From the NCBI GenBank assembly GCA_951213105.1, contig OX578139.1:71063754-71127753 (forward strand): DNA of 64,000 nucleotides. Reading direction: 5' to 3'. Below, piece by piece: positions 47,379 through 59,752 of the stretch. Numbering within the stretch: the stretch's first letter is position 1; each line of letters opens with the position of its first letter. The notes beneath the pieces were generated by a model that worked only from the letters and a program-made list of their open reading frames with translations, ran no database searches and was not told the DNA's origin. A program made the translations under genes and the position numbers. The stretch comes from Amaurobius ferox. Lineage: Eukaryota; Arthropoda; Arachnida; Araneae; Amaurobiidae.

Positions 47379-47628
47379 CGTCATCCTCTCGGGGATTGGA
47401 CCTGATTGCCCCCATTTTTTAAAATTTTTTGAATTTGAAAATTCTGTAATAAAATTGTAAATTTTTACTGTTCTTTTTGTGATTTATGCTCGATGTTTTG
47501 AATCTGTTCAAAATGTTTTGTATCTTTGGATTCGCCTTAGATAAACGTAAGTTTATTGATAATTGTATTTATGCAAATTTGTCACCTTTTCTGGTCTATA
47601 TATAAACGATCATTCATATTTCCATGTA

Positions 47629-47670
47629 GCCACTGATGAAGGGCGTATTTACGCTCGAAAGCGCTCTGGC
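47629..47670 (+). ncRNA. Type I hammerhead ribozyme motif of a Penelope-like element
   Basis: Order on the plus strand: GCCA (stem I, 5'), CTGATGA core (47633-47639), AGGGCG-TATTTA-CGCTC (stem II, with one G-T wobble), GAAA core (47657-47660), GCGC (minimal, self-complementary stem III), TC cleavage dinucleotide (47665-47666), TGGC (stem I, 3', complementary to GCCA). All conserved core positions are intact. Hammerheads with very short stem III are known in the terminal repeats of Penelope-like elements, where they can act as dimers. Its place about 250 bases after the GIY-YIG frame fits. Confidence 0.8.
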
Positions 47671-47786
47671 CTTTTTAAGTTTTGTACGTCTTAAAGAAGT
47701 GAAATAAAGACCTTCTATTACAGTTGTGTGCTTGTTGTTTCTGCTGGTTGAAATCAGATGTGATGCCAATTTTATTTAATATTATT

Positions 47787-48283
47787 TAGCTCTGGAGTCT
47801 GGAATATAACTGATATGATTGAAACATTTATTGATTTTACATAGAAAAGGAGACGATTTTATGATATTGCCTTTATCGATGAAGTTTTAAGTATGGGGTT
47901 AGGAAATACTTTTACCTCCATGGTTTTAAGTTTTTAAGTAAAATAAATTATTGTAGTATCGAGACAATTTAAAAAAAATCACAACTGAATGAAAGGAATG
48001 GAATAAAAGTTTATGAATGAAATATGCACAGCTTTTATATAGAGAGCCAGGCGATTGGTATTGCGATGACTTCAATCGAATAAAGTTCATTTATTTTCGA
48101 TGAAGTTTACAAATATATTAAATTATTGTAATATTGTGATAATTTTAAAAATATCACCGCTGAATGTATCGCATTTTAGAGATGATGTATCGCATTTAGA
48201 ATTTACCGCATTTTAGATAAAGTGGCATTGCAGTTGGAAAGTGTTTCATAATCAATGCTTTATGCATGATTGATCTTTCTTGT
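47787..48283 (+). mobile_element. Family C element, copy C3 (3' half)
   Basis: Begins inside the family at 'tttagctctggagtctgg' and includes two modules. It finishes with GGAAAGTGTTTCATAATCAA, the 3' hairpin and CTTTCTTGTT. Confidence 0.7.
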
Positions 48284-48600
48284 TTTACTATATTTAAATA
48301 TTCATCATTACGATGGTTTTAAAGGGCATCCATTGAGTTAAAAAAATAATTACCGTTTTGAGAAATTACATATCAGAGAAAATTTTGGGAACTTGATTAT
48401 CTTACGGCTTTATGCAACCTAAAATCTATTGGCCCACGTAGATAAGTCTGATACAATAGGAAGCAGAGTTAGAATACATATGTGTGAGTAACTTATAACG
48501 ATGCGTTCAAAATAACCTGACTATGTCAAACAGCGAACTTAAAATTCACAAAATGTTTCGAAAATTTTAGAAAATATTTAAATTATCCCATAAAATATAT
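48284..48600. other. Spacer between C3 and C4
   Basis: No recognised content. Confidence 0.4.
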
Positions 48601-49893
48601 AACAAGAAAGATCAATCATGCTTAAAGCATTGATAAAGAAACACTTTCCAACTTCAATGCAATTTTATTTAAACATGTCTAAAATGTAATACATTCCTCG
48701 GTAATATTTTAAAACTTCTCACATTAATACATTGATTTATTATAGTTGAAAACTTAAACATTCATCCAAAAAAATGAACTTCATTCAAATGACGGCATTG
48801 AAATATAAATTGCCTGGTTTAAACATCTCTAAAATGTGATATATTACTCGGTAACAATTTTAGAATTATCATAATACCAAGATCATTTATTATATTTAAA
48901 AACTTCATCGAAAACAACTGAAATTCATTCAAATGACGTCATAGAAAAAAATAACACGCCTGGCTCTCTCTAAAAAAGCAGCATTTCATTCATAAATAAT
49001 TTCCCATTCATGTCATTCATCACAGTACTATAATAATTTATTTTATTTAAAAATTAAGACCATGGAGCTATAAGTAATTTAACTCTATGTTTAAAACTTC
49101 ATCGCAAAAAATCGTCCTTCTCCCGGTAAAGTCAATGAATATTTCTTTCATATCAGCTATGCAGACTCCATGAGCTAAATTCTTTTGCATTAAAAAAATA
49201 CAGCAATTCCTATACAACTCATCCTACATATTTTGCTGTTTACATTTCACATAAGTGAAAAATAGGCTTCGTTAGAGAAATAATCAAAGTTGGATGCTTA
49301 TTTAAACTCAAATATATTGTCATTGCGTTGTTTCAGTATGTAGATGCACAGAATTTAAGCGAAAATAAAGAGGTTTTACGACGAATACAACACTCAATAT
49401 GAATTAAAAAGAACTTTAAAAATGACGATTTTGAGACAAGATGGATGCCGTATTATATTTTGAAGTTGGTCACGTGATCGTTTCATATCATGGTCACGTG
49501 ATCGCTTCATGTACGAGTTGTAATTATTATTTTAATTTTTATTTAAAAACTACTGAATATATTTCGCTGAATTTTTTTTTATATATTTTATGGAACAATT
49601 TGAATATTACCTAAAATTTTCGAAGCAATTTGTGAAATTTAAATCCGCTTAAAAAATGTTTGAAAAATTTGGTCCCATTGGGTTCAATGTATTTCATTTT
49701 TTCAACCCGGGTTCAATCCAAAACTAATTGGGTGATATTATTTATTTATATTCCCATAGGTCCTACAGACCGTCCGAACAACATACTGATTAAGTCATTT
49801 TTACGGCAGTTATCGTGCTAACGGACAGACAGACAGACAGACAGAATGAACAAAGTCATAAACACTTTTCAACTTTGTGTAAAGTTTTAAAAA
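48601..49893 (-). mobile_element. Family C element, copy C4
   Basis: Minus-strand copy: 3' terminus at the left (AACAAGAAAGATCAATCATG), modules, duplicated 'ggtcacgtgatcg' words at 49470-49510, TCTG-type microsatellite at about 49823-49842. The 5' hairpin lies at the right (AAACACTTTTCAAC...). Confidence 0.75.
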
Positions 49894-49902
49894 GAAATAT
49901 TC

Positions 49903-50613
49903 AGTAAAATATGTTCGGTAATTTTATAAATAAAAATTAAAATAATAATTATACACATATTATATGAAGAAGGGGCCCACTTTAAAATAAAATATGGCAT
50001 CCAGCTTTTCTTCCCTGTGTCAAAATCGTGATTTTTAAAGTTCTTTTAAATTTATATTTAGTGTTGCATCCATCCTAAAACCGCTTTATTTTTGCGTAGT
50101 TTCTGGTGGATCTATATTCTGTGGCAACGCAATTAAAATATTTTTGAGTTTAAATGATCATAAAATTTTGATTATTTCTACAACGAAGTCTAATTTTAAT
50201 GGATTCAAATCAAGTGATTGTAAGATGAGATTGGAACAAATCAAGTGATTATAAGATGCGATTGAAACAAATCAAGCGATTTTAAGATGAGTTGTATAAT
50301 AATTGTTGAGTTTTCTTCACGCAAAATTAGTTTGCTCTGGAGTCTGGATTAAAAGTGATATGAATGAAATATTAATTTCTTTTACATAGAGAGCTAGACG
50401 ATTTAAATTTCCATGATGTCATTTGAATAAAGTTCATGTTTTTTGATGAAGTCTTAAGTTTTCAAATATAATAAATTACTGTAGTACTGTGATAATTTAA
50501 AATATATCAGCGCTGAGTGCATCGTATTTTAGAGATGTTTAAATAAAATTGCATTTCAATTGTAAAGTATTTCATAATCAATGATTTATGCATGATTGAT
50601 CTTGCTTGTTAAT
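49903..50613 (+). mobile_element. Family C element, copy C5 (5'-truncated)
   Basis: Starts within the body and keeps 'caaaatcgtgatttttaaag', 'ctggagtctgg' and one module. It ends with the 3' hairpin and CTTGCTTGTTA. It is inverted relative to C4, forming a C4/C5 inverted pair. Confidence 0.65.
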
Positions 50614-50662
50614 TTTCCATTTGAAATAAGAATTGGTAAAATATTTTTAGTAGAAAGTACTA

Positions 50663-50945
50663 GGGTGCTAGGTAGCCAATTGGTTAAGGTTGAGTCGGAG
50701 GACCAGATTGAAGTCGGAGGACCAGAGTTTGATTTTCGACTCTGCCCAATCTTCTTATTAATGCGGAGTGTAAGCACTTTAAATATGTGGGTCTGTAAAC
50801 CTTCCGAGAGGTTGGTAGTAGGGAAAGGGAGGTACGACCCCTTCTGATGCCGCCCCCATTGAGTTCTTGTCTAAATTGAGAGACATTTTCCTGGCCGTTC
50901 AAACAGATATCTTACACCTTCGGATAGGTCGGATGGTCTGGGGCA
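50663..50945 (+). mobile_element. SINE copy S8, plus strand
   Basis: The only plus-oriented SINE. The tRNA-like head starts about 50663 (GGTGCTAGGTAGCCAATTGG; B-box-like TTTTCGACTCTGCC at 50733-50747) and contains a 14-base duplication (GTCGGAGGACCAGA twice). The body and tail ('ggccgttcaaac', 'cggatggtctgggg') follow. Confidence 0.7.
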
Positions 50946-52770
50946 AAAGAAAATATAAACGTAGTTTCGAATGTATTCACGTTTACTTTTGTGATATAGA
51001 TTCAAAAACTGTAGTAAACTATCGTTAAAATATTCATTCGATATACTTGTCTAACTATTTTGACATATACAAATGATTTAATGCAGATTTCTTGATTTGC
51101 AAAATTTTACCATTTTTAGAATTCCATAAAATGATTGATTGAAATGGGCTTGATGTTTGTTCTTAAACGCAAGCTTGGAAATCAGAATAAGTCAGTAGCG
51201 TTTTCAAGTAGAGCATCAAATGACCCACTTTATAAGGACAGTTCTCAGCAAGCAATATGGTGATGATCCCGAATTATCTCCATATATAAAACCTTAATAT
51301 AATGACAGGAATATCCCTAAAAATTATATTTAGACAGATCTGGAGTTGAAATGTAAAATATGTTTATAACATCTAAACTGGGTGTTGCGATTGAAAATTT
51401 TAAAGTTTGTGCCCAATTTTATATAAAAATGGTCCATTATGTGAATATGTTACATATAAATTTGTAGAAGATATTCCCTATCGAATAAAATTTTTGAATG
51501 TGCTCTGCTATGACCTATGACTGAATAAAAAAAATGTTAGAAAGCGAAGCTATACGCCCATATTTCTGCTATACTATAGAATTGTACTAATTTTCTATTT
51601 TAAGATGCAGTAAAATAAGAATTAGATAACCTACCACACGCATATAAAAATGTCTTTAAAAATAATTATTAAATATGTTTGAAGAAATTGTAGGAAAGAA
51701 TAAATATGAAGAAATTGTTCTATTGATTCGGTTCAAAGATCGTTTTAAAGAAAATTCTGTCATCTTTCCGATGATGACAAGGTGGAAGCTACGTGATAAC
51801 ATTTTGGATTCTCAAGGAATTGGTTTGTGTGAATATCTCTCAAAATCGTGTTTCAATGAAAATAGCTTAATTCGAAAAACTTAAAAACTTAAAAAAAGCT
51901 TAATTCGAATAAAAAAACACATTTGATGAGGTCCTTTATACCAGGATTTCAGCTAATCCAGTACCGAATTTTGTATCTGTCCAAAACTTTGTTTTTCGCT
52001 CACACAGAGAGAGGGGGAGGCATCCTCTTTTATTATGTAAAATAACTTTGTCTTCCCTATTGATAATGCCATTACTTTTACATCTATTCTCCATTTTTGA
52101 ATATATTTACTTCACAGACGGCAGTACAATGTTTCTTGACAAATACGGATATGAAATATATTTTACGAACTATACGAATTTCTGACATTCATGTTTGTTG
52201 CAAAACACATTCAAATGTAAAGTTCGGGCCTTAAAAATAGAAATACATTTTTTACCCGCTCAACCCGTATTTCGAATAAAAATGCAATTTACGCAGAGAA
52301 ATTCAGTTTGACACGAATTTCCAAAATTCTACAAAGAAACTTCTGAAAGTTTCAAATATCATCAGCGCCCTCGAAAGGATTGAAACAGAAATAAATTCTA
52401 TATTGAATTTTTCACTTTCTCTGCAATGCATTGTATATTGTAAGAAATGTATACAGTTATCTACAGTAGAATGCTGGTTATCCAAAATATGCCTAACCGA
52501 AGCATTTTCGGTTGATCAAGATGCCAGAGGAATGTTCGGATTACCGGGAGGGCGCATATTACGACCTGAGATTGAGTCATTGGTTTTTGAAACATAGTTC
52601 TAGCAGGAAGAAGATGATATGGTTAGAACGGTGAATAGCAATGTAGTTCATTAATACTCAAGTGTTTGTTCTTGGACATGTTCAGTGGCGAAGCATCAGG
52701 GAAGATAAGGTAGATAGTGTCTACCCAAGTAATTCACTATTAAGTAATTTTTATTTTAATTACTAGGGGG
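50946..52770. other. AT-rich region without recognised features
   Basis: Short frames (51675-51884, 52403-52597) lack domains. At about 52412-52450 a stretch resembling a decayed family B 5' hairpin is visible ('actttctctgcaatgca'). Confidence 0.4.
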
Positions 52771-52799
52771 ATCCGCCCCTCCTGCTTGCTACCCCCTTT

Positions 52800-53290
52800 T
52801 AACTCACTCTTGCTCGTAGAGCTCATTTTATGAACTATTTCAACCCAAACTAATGTTTAATTCGGAACACGGTTTATTTCACAGCAGTTTCCTATTATTT
52901 CTCTGCACATCTACCAAATTTCATATTTTTGTATGCTATAGGTATGCTATAGGTATGCAATAGTTTTTCACTTCAGAAGTACATAAAAAGTAGAATAACT
53001 CGCAAACTGAATCGAAATTAAAAAAAAGGGCTCCGTCCTGCAAATATTCAACTATGTAGGTACATGTCTGGAAAAATCCGTGGTCTTACTATTGTTACAC
53101 TGTCTAGGACGCGAACTTGCAGCTCAAATATTTTGTCTTTGACATTACATTATTCTTAAAGTTTAAATTTAAAGAAAACGGTTTATTTCAGCGTATTCCT
53201 CGAACCTTTTGCTAGAAGAGTACCAAATTTTAAATTTTTATATGCTGTAATTTCTGCGGTACGAAGTAAATAAATTTGAGGAATGAGAAA
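52800..53290. repeat. Unclassified dispersed repeat E, copy 1
   Basis: 'caacccaaactaatgttt', 'cggtttatttcacag', 'accaaatttcat.tttttgtatgct' and 'cacttcagaa' recur at 59540-59752. A second partial copy lies at about 53168-53285. No coding sequence recognised. Confidence 0.55.
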
Positions 53291-53296
53291 TTTGTC

Positions 53297-53315
53297 AAGC
53301 AGCGGCGGCGGCGGC
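53297..53315. repeat. Short (GGC)n-like trinucleotide tract
   Basis: About six GGC/GCG triplets. Confidence 0.7.
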
Positions 53316-53513
53316 GACGGCTACTTTCTTTAATAGAGAGAGATATATTGTTGGAAATCAATATATAATGTGTTTTCTTTATAAATATATGAAGATGCAT
53401 ACATATTTTTGCTTTGACTGGCACCACATACTCAAGTTTCGGCGTATTTTTCAGGAAAGACATGTATTGAAATATATGCGTGCGCAATTCTATCATTTAA
53501 CTGTAGTATAGGC

Positions 53514-53951
53514 TCGAGTAAAACCGGTTCCAACAGAGAAACATAATACCGGGGATCCACTCAACAAGCTTATATACATGGAGTGAAAACCGGTTCCAAC
53601 AGAAAAACATAATACCCGGGGTTCCACTCAACAAGCTTATATACATGGAGTGAAAACCGGTTCCAACAGAGAAACATAATACCGGGGTTCCACTCAACAA
53701 GCTTATATACATGGAGTGAAAACCGGTTCCAACAGAGAAACATAATACCGGGGTTCCACTCAACGAGCTTATATACATGGAGTGAAAACCGGTTCCAACA
53801 GAGAAACATAATACCGGGGTTCCACTTAAAAAGCTTATATACATGGAGTGAAAACCGGTTCCAACAGAGAAACATAATACCGGGGTTCCACTCAACAAGC
53901 TTATATACATGGAGTGAAAACCGGTTCCAACAGAGAAACATAATACCGGGG
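53514..53951. repeat. 66-bp minisatellite
   Basis: About 6.6 units. Starts of 'gagtgaaaaccggttcc' are at 53581, 53648, 53714, 53780, 53846 and 53912, that is 66-67 bases apart. Since 66 is divisible by three, the minus strand gives two long frames of 22-residue repeats; these are not evidence of a protein. Units are nearly identical, so the expansion is recent. Confidence 0.9.
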
Positions 53952-54495
53952 CAAAAATAAAGTAGTTTTAGGACGGATACAACACTCAATATGAATTAAA
54001 AAGAACTTAAAAAAATCACGATTTTGAAACAAGATGGATGCCATACATCATTTCGAAGTGGGTCATGTGATTATTTCATATCATGGTCACGTGATCGTTT
54101 CATATAAGAGGTGTAATTATTATTTTAGTTTTTATTTAAAAAACTACTGAATATATTTCGCTGAATTTTTTTTTATATATTTTATGGAACAATTTGAATA
54201 TTACCAAAAATTTTCGAAGCAATTTGTGAATTTTAAATTCCCTTAAAAAATGTTTGCAAAACTAGGTCCCATAGGGCTCAATGTATTTCATTTTTTCGAC
54301 CCGGGTTCAATCCAAAACTAATTGGGTAATATTATTCATTTATATTCCCATAGGTTCTACAGACCGTCTGAACAACATACTAAAATTTCATTTTGATTAA
54401 GTCATTTTTACGGCAGTTATCGTGCTAAAGGACAGACAAACAGACAGAATGAACAAAGTCATAAACACTTTTCAACTTTGTTGTAAAGTGTTAAA
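53951..54495 (-). mobile_element. Family C element, copy C6 (5' half)
   Basis: The 5' hairpin is at the right (AAACACTTTTCAACTTTGTTG), with GACAGACA words, 'gggtaatattattca' and 'ggtcacgtgatcg'. The left boundary joins the 66-bp minisatellite directly at 'gcaaaaataaag', where other copies continue. Confidence 0.7.
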
Positions 54496-56200
54496 AACGT
54501 GGACGCCACATGTTATCTCGACGTGGTATTCAGAAACTCCGTAACAGAAAAAAATCGCAATTCTCCGCAATTACTTTAGATATTCCATTTCTATTTTAAA
54601 AATAGAGTTATATTACAAATGGCCATTCTCCAGGAAGCAAAAGTTCGTCAAGCATGTTTATATCATCCTAGATAGTAAAGGCTAGAGCTAACTGTCCAGA
54701 ACCCCTGAAGCAGCACGTTGTGTTTCACATCAACTGGAGCATCGAGCCTATATGGGCTGCATCTTCTAGTTATACCAGTCATCATTTTATTAGTAGGGTC
54801 AAATAATTTCCAGTCCAAATGACTAAGTTGATACATGATAAATAGTGATACCATTTACGCATACTTTGAGAACAGAGAGAGTGATAAGGGAGAGTCAATT
54901 GCGGTAAGGAAGGAAACGTTTGTGCACCAAAATATAATCTCAGACGATTTCATTTCTTTATGGAGCGGCTGTGGGATATTCCACGTATCCCCACATCGAA
55001 AATACAAGTTCCATATAGCAATTTTATCTCAGATGGAAGAAACGTTGTCTGGTCGTGCATCACATCACCGGAGTGCTTAGCGACAACGACTGTATCTCCT
55101 ATAGTATGACAACATGATAGGACAAATAGAAGTATGAGACGAAAATCAAGTAAAGGGTAATATATTCGTAAATACCATAAGAATCCGCGAGAAGAGGGGT
55201 TGAAAACTCAGCCCACTCGATTCATCCTAGGGTACGAGTAGCTATTTGAGTGACCGAACGAGGGGAGGGATGTCGAAAATCAAATGCAGCAGTGATGGAA
55301 CTTTTCTTAAAAATGTGGAACGAGTTTTTGGGTGTCATGATTTTGCCTGTAATCCTTGCGCAGGGACCTTACTAATATTCTCTGTATCGCTCTAATTGTA
55401 GTGTATGTACTACCAAAGATCAGTGCATTTATAACTGCACCCGTTCGTTCTTTTCTGTATTACTACGTGGAAAGAATCCGTTAAGAATTATTATTCTCTG
55501 AAAATACCGTCACATAATTTGACAATAAATTGCACTTGCAGAGAAGGACGTTTGATCGATTACAGGTGCCAAACTTATCTATATTTCGCTGTTTTAAAAA
55601 AATGCAACTAATCCATTGGACGTAGGGATACATAGCGTACTTTAGCTCTGAATGCGTGTTGGTGGTGAAACCTGTTGTGCATTCCGACTGTTATGCATTC
55701 TGTTTGGATTTACATTTCCCAATAAAGTTGTATAACTCAATCCACTCAGTTCAAATTATTATAATATGCTTATCAGTAGATAATTTTATTTCCGATATAC
55801 GACGTTCTTCTTTTCCATTGGATTTAAATTGAGTTCAATTGTAATTTTATTCCTTTCCATAGTCATTCCAATTTTTAGCAACCGCATCTATGTTCCAAAG
55901 AGATAAAAATTTATTGAAACTTATTTTGTTTCAGCTTCCAGTGTTGATTGAATGGCAGGTGTGAAAATGACCCTTTTGAATTTTTCAGATAGCAGCATTC
56001 TATTCTGGCGGCTACTGCATTATGTCTTCTCTGAACAAAGCGACCCATATAAAAGGTGAAGAGGGGGAACATTTCGTTTAGGATATGCTATCTGTCTTTT
56101 GCAACTAATCAAAATTTCGATGTTGGCAGTACTTACGCTACAGACTTCCGTCATATACTCTGTCGTCCTTATATTTCGTCAAAAATGTATTTAATTTTTA
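54496..56200. other. Region without recognised repeats
   Basis: An 81-codon plus-strand frame (54835-55080) starts MINSDTIYAYFENRES; no domain recognised. No other support for a gene. Confidence 0.35.
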
Positions 56201-56279
56201 TCGAGCGAAATAACAGATAGAATGGATACTTGATAAAGAAAACTAGAGCAACGTAAATAAGAACAAATTGCATAACAAT

Positions 56280-56331
56280 GCAGCATACAGCTGTTTCGAG
56301 GATACTCTGTATTCCCTTCGTCAGTTCAAGA
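56280..56331 (-). ncRNA. Hammerhead-ribozyme-like motif, partly degenerate
   Basis: The minus strand reads CTGACGA (acceptable CTGANGA core), AGGGAATAC-AGA-GTATCCTC (stem II with one A-C mismatch), GAAA, CAGCTG (palindromic stem III) and TA. A convincing stem I was not found, so activity is doubtful. Confidence 0.5.
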
Positions 56332-56366
56332 GAACCAACAAATCCTAAGGCCAAATGAGGAATGGG

Positions 56367-56767
56367 TTGTTGTTGAGATCCAGACCGTCCGACCCACCAG
56401 AAAGGTGTAAGGTAATCATTTGGACGGCCGGGAAGTGCCACACAAGAACGGAACCCAGAACGGAACCCAGTGGACGGAACCCAGTGGAGGAGACATCCAC
56501 AGGGACCGTACCCTCCTTCCCCTACAACAAACCTCTCAGAAGGACTTACGGACCCACATGTTTAACGTGATCTTACTCCGCATGAAAACGGCGGCAGTTG
56601 TGGCAGCGTGCAAATACAACGCGCAAATCACCGGGCTACCGCACCCGAAATTTGCCAACAGCACGCGGTGTTCCCAGGTGGTCACCAACCCAAGTACTAG
56701 TAAGAAGAATCAGCGGGTACTAGTAGGAAGAATCATCGGGTTTATATAAGCAAGACTTGAATTAATA
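56367..56767 (-). mobile_element. SINE copy S5 (5S-tRNA type, 5'-truncated)
   Basis: Contains the SINE tail and body and a tRNA-like part. Only the 3' portion of the 5S head is left, starting at TAGTACTTGG on the minus strand. 'cggaacccag' is repeated three times near 56448-56485. Confidence 0.75.
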
Positions 56768-57122
56768 CGACCTACCAGAAAGGTGTAAGGTAATCGTTTG
56801 GACGGCCGGAAAGTTCCACCCAATTTAGAACGGAAGCCAGTGGAGGAGACATCCACAGGGACCGTGCCCTCCTTTCCCTACCACCAACCTCTCGGAAGGA
56901 CTTACGGACCCACATGTTTAACATGATCGTACTCCGCATGAAAACGGCGGCAGCTGTGGCAGCGTGCAAATGCAGCGCGCAAACCACCGGGCTACCGCCC
57001 CCGAAATGTTCCAACAACACGCGGTGTTCCCAGGTGGTCACCCACCCAAGTACTAGTAAGAAGAAGCAGCGGGTACTAGTAGGAAGAATTATCGAGTTTA
57101 TATAAGCAAGACTTGGATTAAT
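56768..57122 (-). mobile_element. SINE copy S6 (tandem duplicate of S5)
   Basis: Repeats the S5 sequence including its non-SINE upstream flank ('gtactagtaagaagaa.cagcgggtactagtagg', 'tttatataagcaagactt'). It therefore arose by local duplication and not by a second insertion. Confidence 0.75.
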
Positions 57123-57310
57123 AGAGAGTCAATCAGAAAGCAACATGGCCAACAGTCTAACCAATCTGAAATGAAAAGTAACAACATAAGATTGGCGTGC
57201 TTCAAAATACGAAAGAAATATCACGAAAAGATAAAGAACAAATGAGACTCAACAACTTCCCCTGTCCTGCACACAAAGTATAATTTACTTATTTAAAATG
57301 GATACTTATT

Positions 57311-58260
57311 ACTTTCCCTGTAATACATGGTAATGTATAGGGAAAATATTGGAATCATGTCAAAAATCGTAACTCGAGTTTTCGACGGATCTACACGTTT
57401 CGAGACCTCTAAAGTACGAAAAAACTAAGTTTAACGTGACGGCTGTGTCTGTGTGTCTGTCTGTGTGTTTGTACAATGAATGTATCCACTCTAACTCAAA
57501 AACTAATGGACCGAATTTCATAAAATTTGGTAGGTAGGACCCTTGGATGTGACCCTAGTGCTGATTAGTTTTTGGTATGATTCGTGAATACAGAACCCGC
57601 CTTTTTTGCGAAATGGCCCGTAAAAATTTCATTTATCCGCTCTAGCTAAAATACTAATTTATTAAATTTCACAAAATTTGGTGGATAAGTTACTTGTTGG
57701 ATATTAAGGTGCTGATTAGAATTTGGTATGATTCGGAAAAGAAAAACCCGCCTTCTTTACGAAATGGCCAGCAAAAATTTCATTTATCCACCCTAACTAA
57801 AATATTAATTGACCAAATTTCCCAATACTTGGTAGATACGTTACTTGTAGGACACTCTGGTGCTGATTGGATTTTGGAACGATTCGAAAAATAACAGCCT
57901 GCATTTTTTTACGAAATGGCCCGTAAAAATCGTCAAAATCTAAAAACAAAAAGACTACGTATGCTTAAATGTATCAATTAAATTTTTGTTTTATACGCAA
58001 TTTTTGATGAGGAAAAGAATATAACACACTCCATTATACCTTAGAACTAACCGTTCTCAAAATATTTGAGATTTCTTGCATTTTTGTTACGCCGCTATCG
58101 TAAAAATATCTAATTACCAAATAAAAACAAAAATTGATTTAAAAATGTAAATTTCGTGTTCTTTGGTGCAATTAAACTCTCTAATGAATTTTTAAAGAAA
58201 TAAAGAAAATATGAATTTAAGTCTGCAGGAAAAGTCATGTGCTACCCACATCAAATTTTT
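57311..58260 (+). mobile_element. Family B element, copy B6
   Basis: 5' hairpin ACTTTCCCTGTAATACATGG...AGGGAAAAT, TG/TCTG tract at about 57444-57470, three internal modules. TCTGCAGGAAAAGTCATGTG, then 3' hairpin and CAAATTTTTT end. More diverged than B1-B5. Confidence 0.75.
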
Positions 58261-58261
58261 T

Positions 58262-59440
58262 GAAATTATAGTAATATCCCAGACTTTGGCATGTCAAGTT
58301 CGGGATCGTGACGTATCATTATAGACTCAAATAATCATTATAGACTCAAAATATCGTAATCATTACAGAATCGTAATCATTATAGACTCAAAATAAAGTC
58401 TACAATAAATAAATGAGCATCTAGTTTGCAAAATGTATCCTCTTCTTATGCAATTGTTGATCATTTTTTAAAAATTCAAATGGCAACACTTATTTTTATG
58501 TCATTATAATATTCCTTATATTGCATTATGTTAAATTTGTGTGCAATTACGGCCATATATAAGGAAGATGAAAACAAAATCCATTCGGTCTCCGCCTCTA
58601 TATTTAAGATAGTACTTTGTAGTTATATTCTTTCTATTTCGTGGATATGATACACTCTTTGCATAAACATGCTAGGCTTGCAGAATCTAGAATATGTGAA
58701 TTTTAGAATCAGCTTAGAAAGCATTTTAACCATTAATGTGTCAATAATTAATGAAGGTTTATTGCAGTTGCAAAATTCAGTGCCCTCGGGAATGTTAATT
58801 AATTTTCTTCACAAAATAGGGTGAAAATAATTGGAAGTTTTTCGAATCATCCAAAAATTTATTTTTTATTTCTAATTAGACTGATTTAATTAGAAATTTT
58901 TTAATATTTTTATGATTACTGGTTTTTATTTTTGCAGAACACAAATGCGTATCACACTAAAACTTTAAACGATATTAACACATTTCTATTTTTTTCGTGC
59001 TGGGCATAATTTGTTTTGAGCTTATTAACTAAAAGACAAATGTAAAATACTTATTAATATATACGGAAATGCTCAATGATATTTAATGTGATAGAACTTA
59101 CTATATTCGATAATATATACTTAAGAATCACAACTCAAATCTTCTCTCTTTATGTTTCCTAAATGCAATTAACAAGTTAGAAGTAATTAAACAAATTATA
59201 CTATTGTTCTTTTTTTAATAAAATAGTCTAAATTTGTTTCTCACCACGCAAAGTCTCGAGCATGCAAATAAAGTCTTTGCCTACATATTTTTCATATCAA
59301 GTTTAAGGAATATTTGCTTTCAGATTAATTAGAAATTTCAACATTCATTGTTGCAAATTTCGATTTAAGAAGGAAATTCGATATTAAAATTTTATATAAC
59401 GCTATTCCATATAACATTATTTCATTTAAAAATTTTATAT
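58262..59440. other. AT-rich region without recognised features
   Basis: Contains short local repeats around 58320-58390 ('atcattatagactcaaa' three times). No gene seen. Confidence 0.45.
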
Positions 59441-59752
59441 AGCACTCGCTACGCTTCGTTAACCCCCGTAACTCGCTTTGCGAGAAATGAGTCTTCTCCT
59501 CCTACTCCCTCGTTCTTCCTACATTTCACGAGCTATTTCAAGCCAAACTAATGTTTAAATCAAAAAACGGTTTATGTCACAGTGGTTAACTATTATTTTC
59601 CTACGAATGTACCAAATTTTAAATTTTTATATGCTTTAGTTTTTTCGGTACACGACAGAGAATATCGAGACCCGTCGCCGATAGGGAAGATATTTTTTCA
59701 CTTCAGAATTGCATAAAAAGTAGAATAACTCGTAAACTAAATCAAAATTAAA
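59440..59752. repeat. Unclassified dispersed repeat E, copy 2
   Basis: Matches 52800-53030 over about 200 bases. Its left part has hairpin-forming 'gtaactcgctttgcgag'. Confidence 0.55.

Larger units (their letters stand above)
56220..57265 (-). mobile_element. PLE terminal region interrupted by duplicated SINEs
   Basis: Positions 56230-56345 match 43710-43830, and 57125-57265 match 43905-44050, in the same order as in the minus-strand PLE at 43.7-45.6 kb. Between them lie SINE copies S5 and S6. Confidence 0.6.

Noticed and set aside
53497..53989. 137-139 codon repeat proteins on the minus strand
   Set aside because: They result from a 66-bp unit whose length is a multiple of three; more than one frame is open and no start context or domain is seen.
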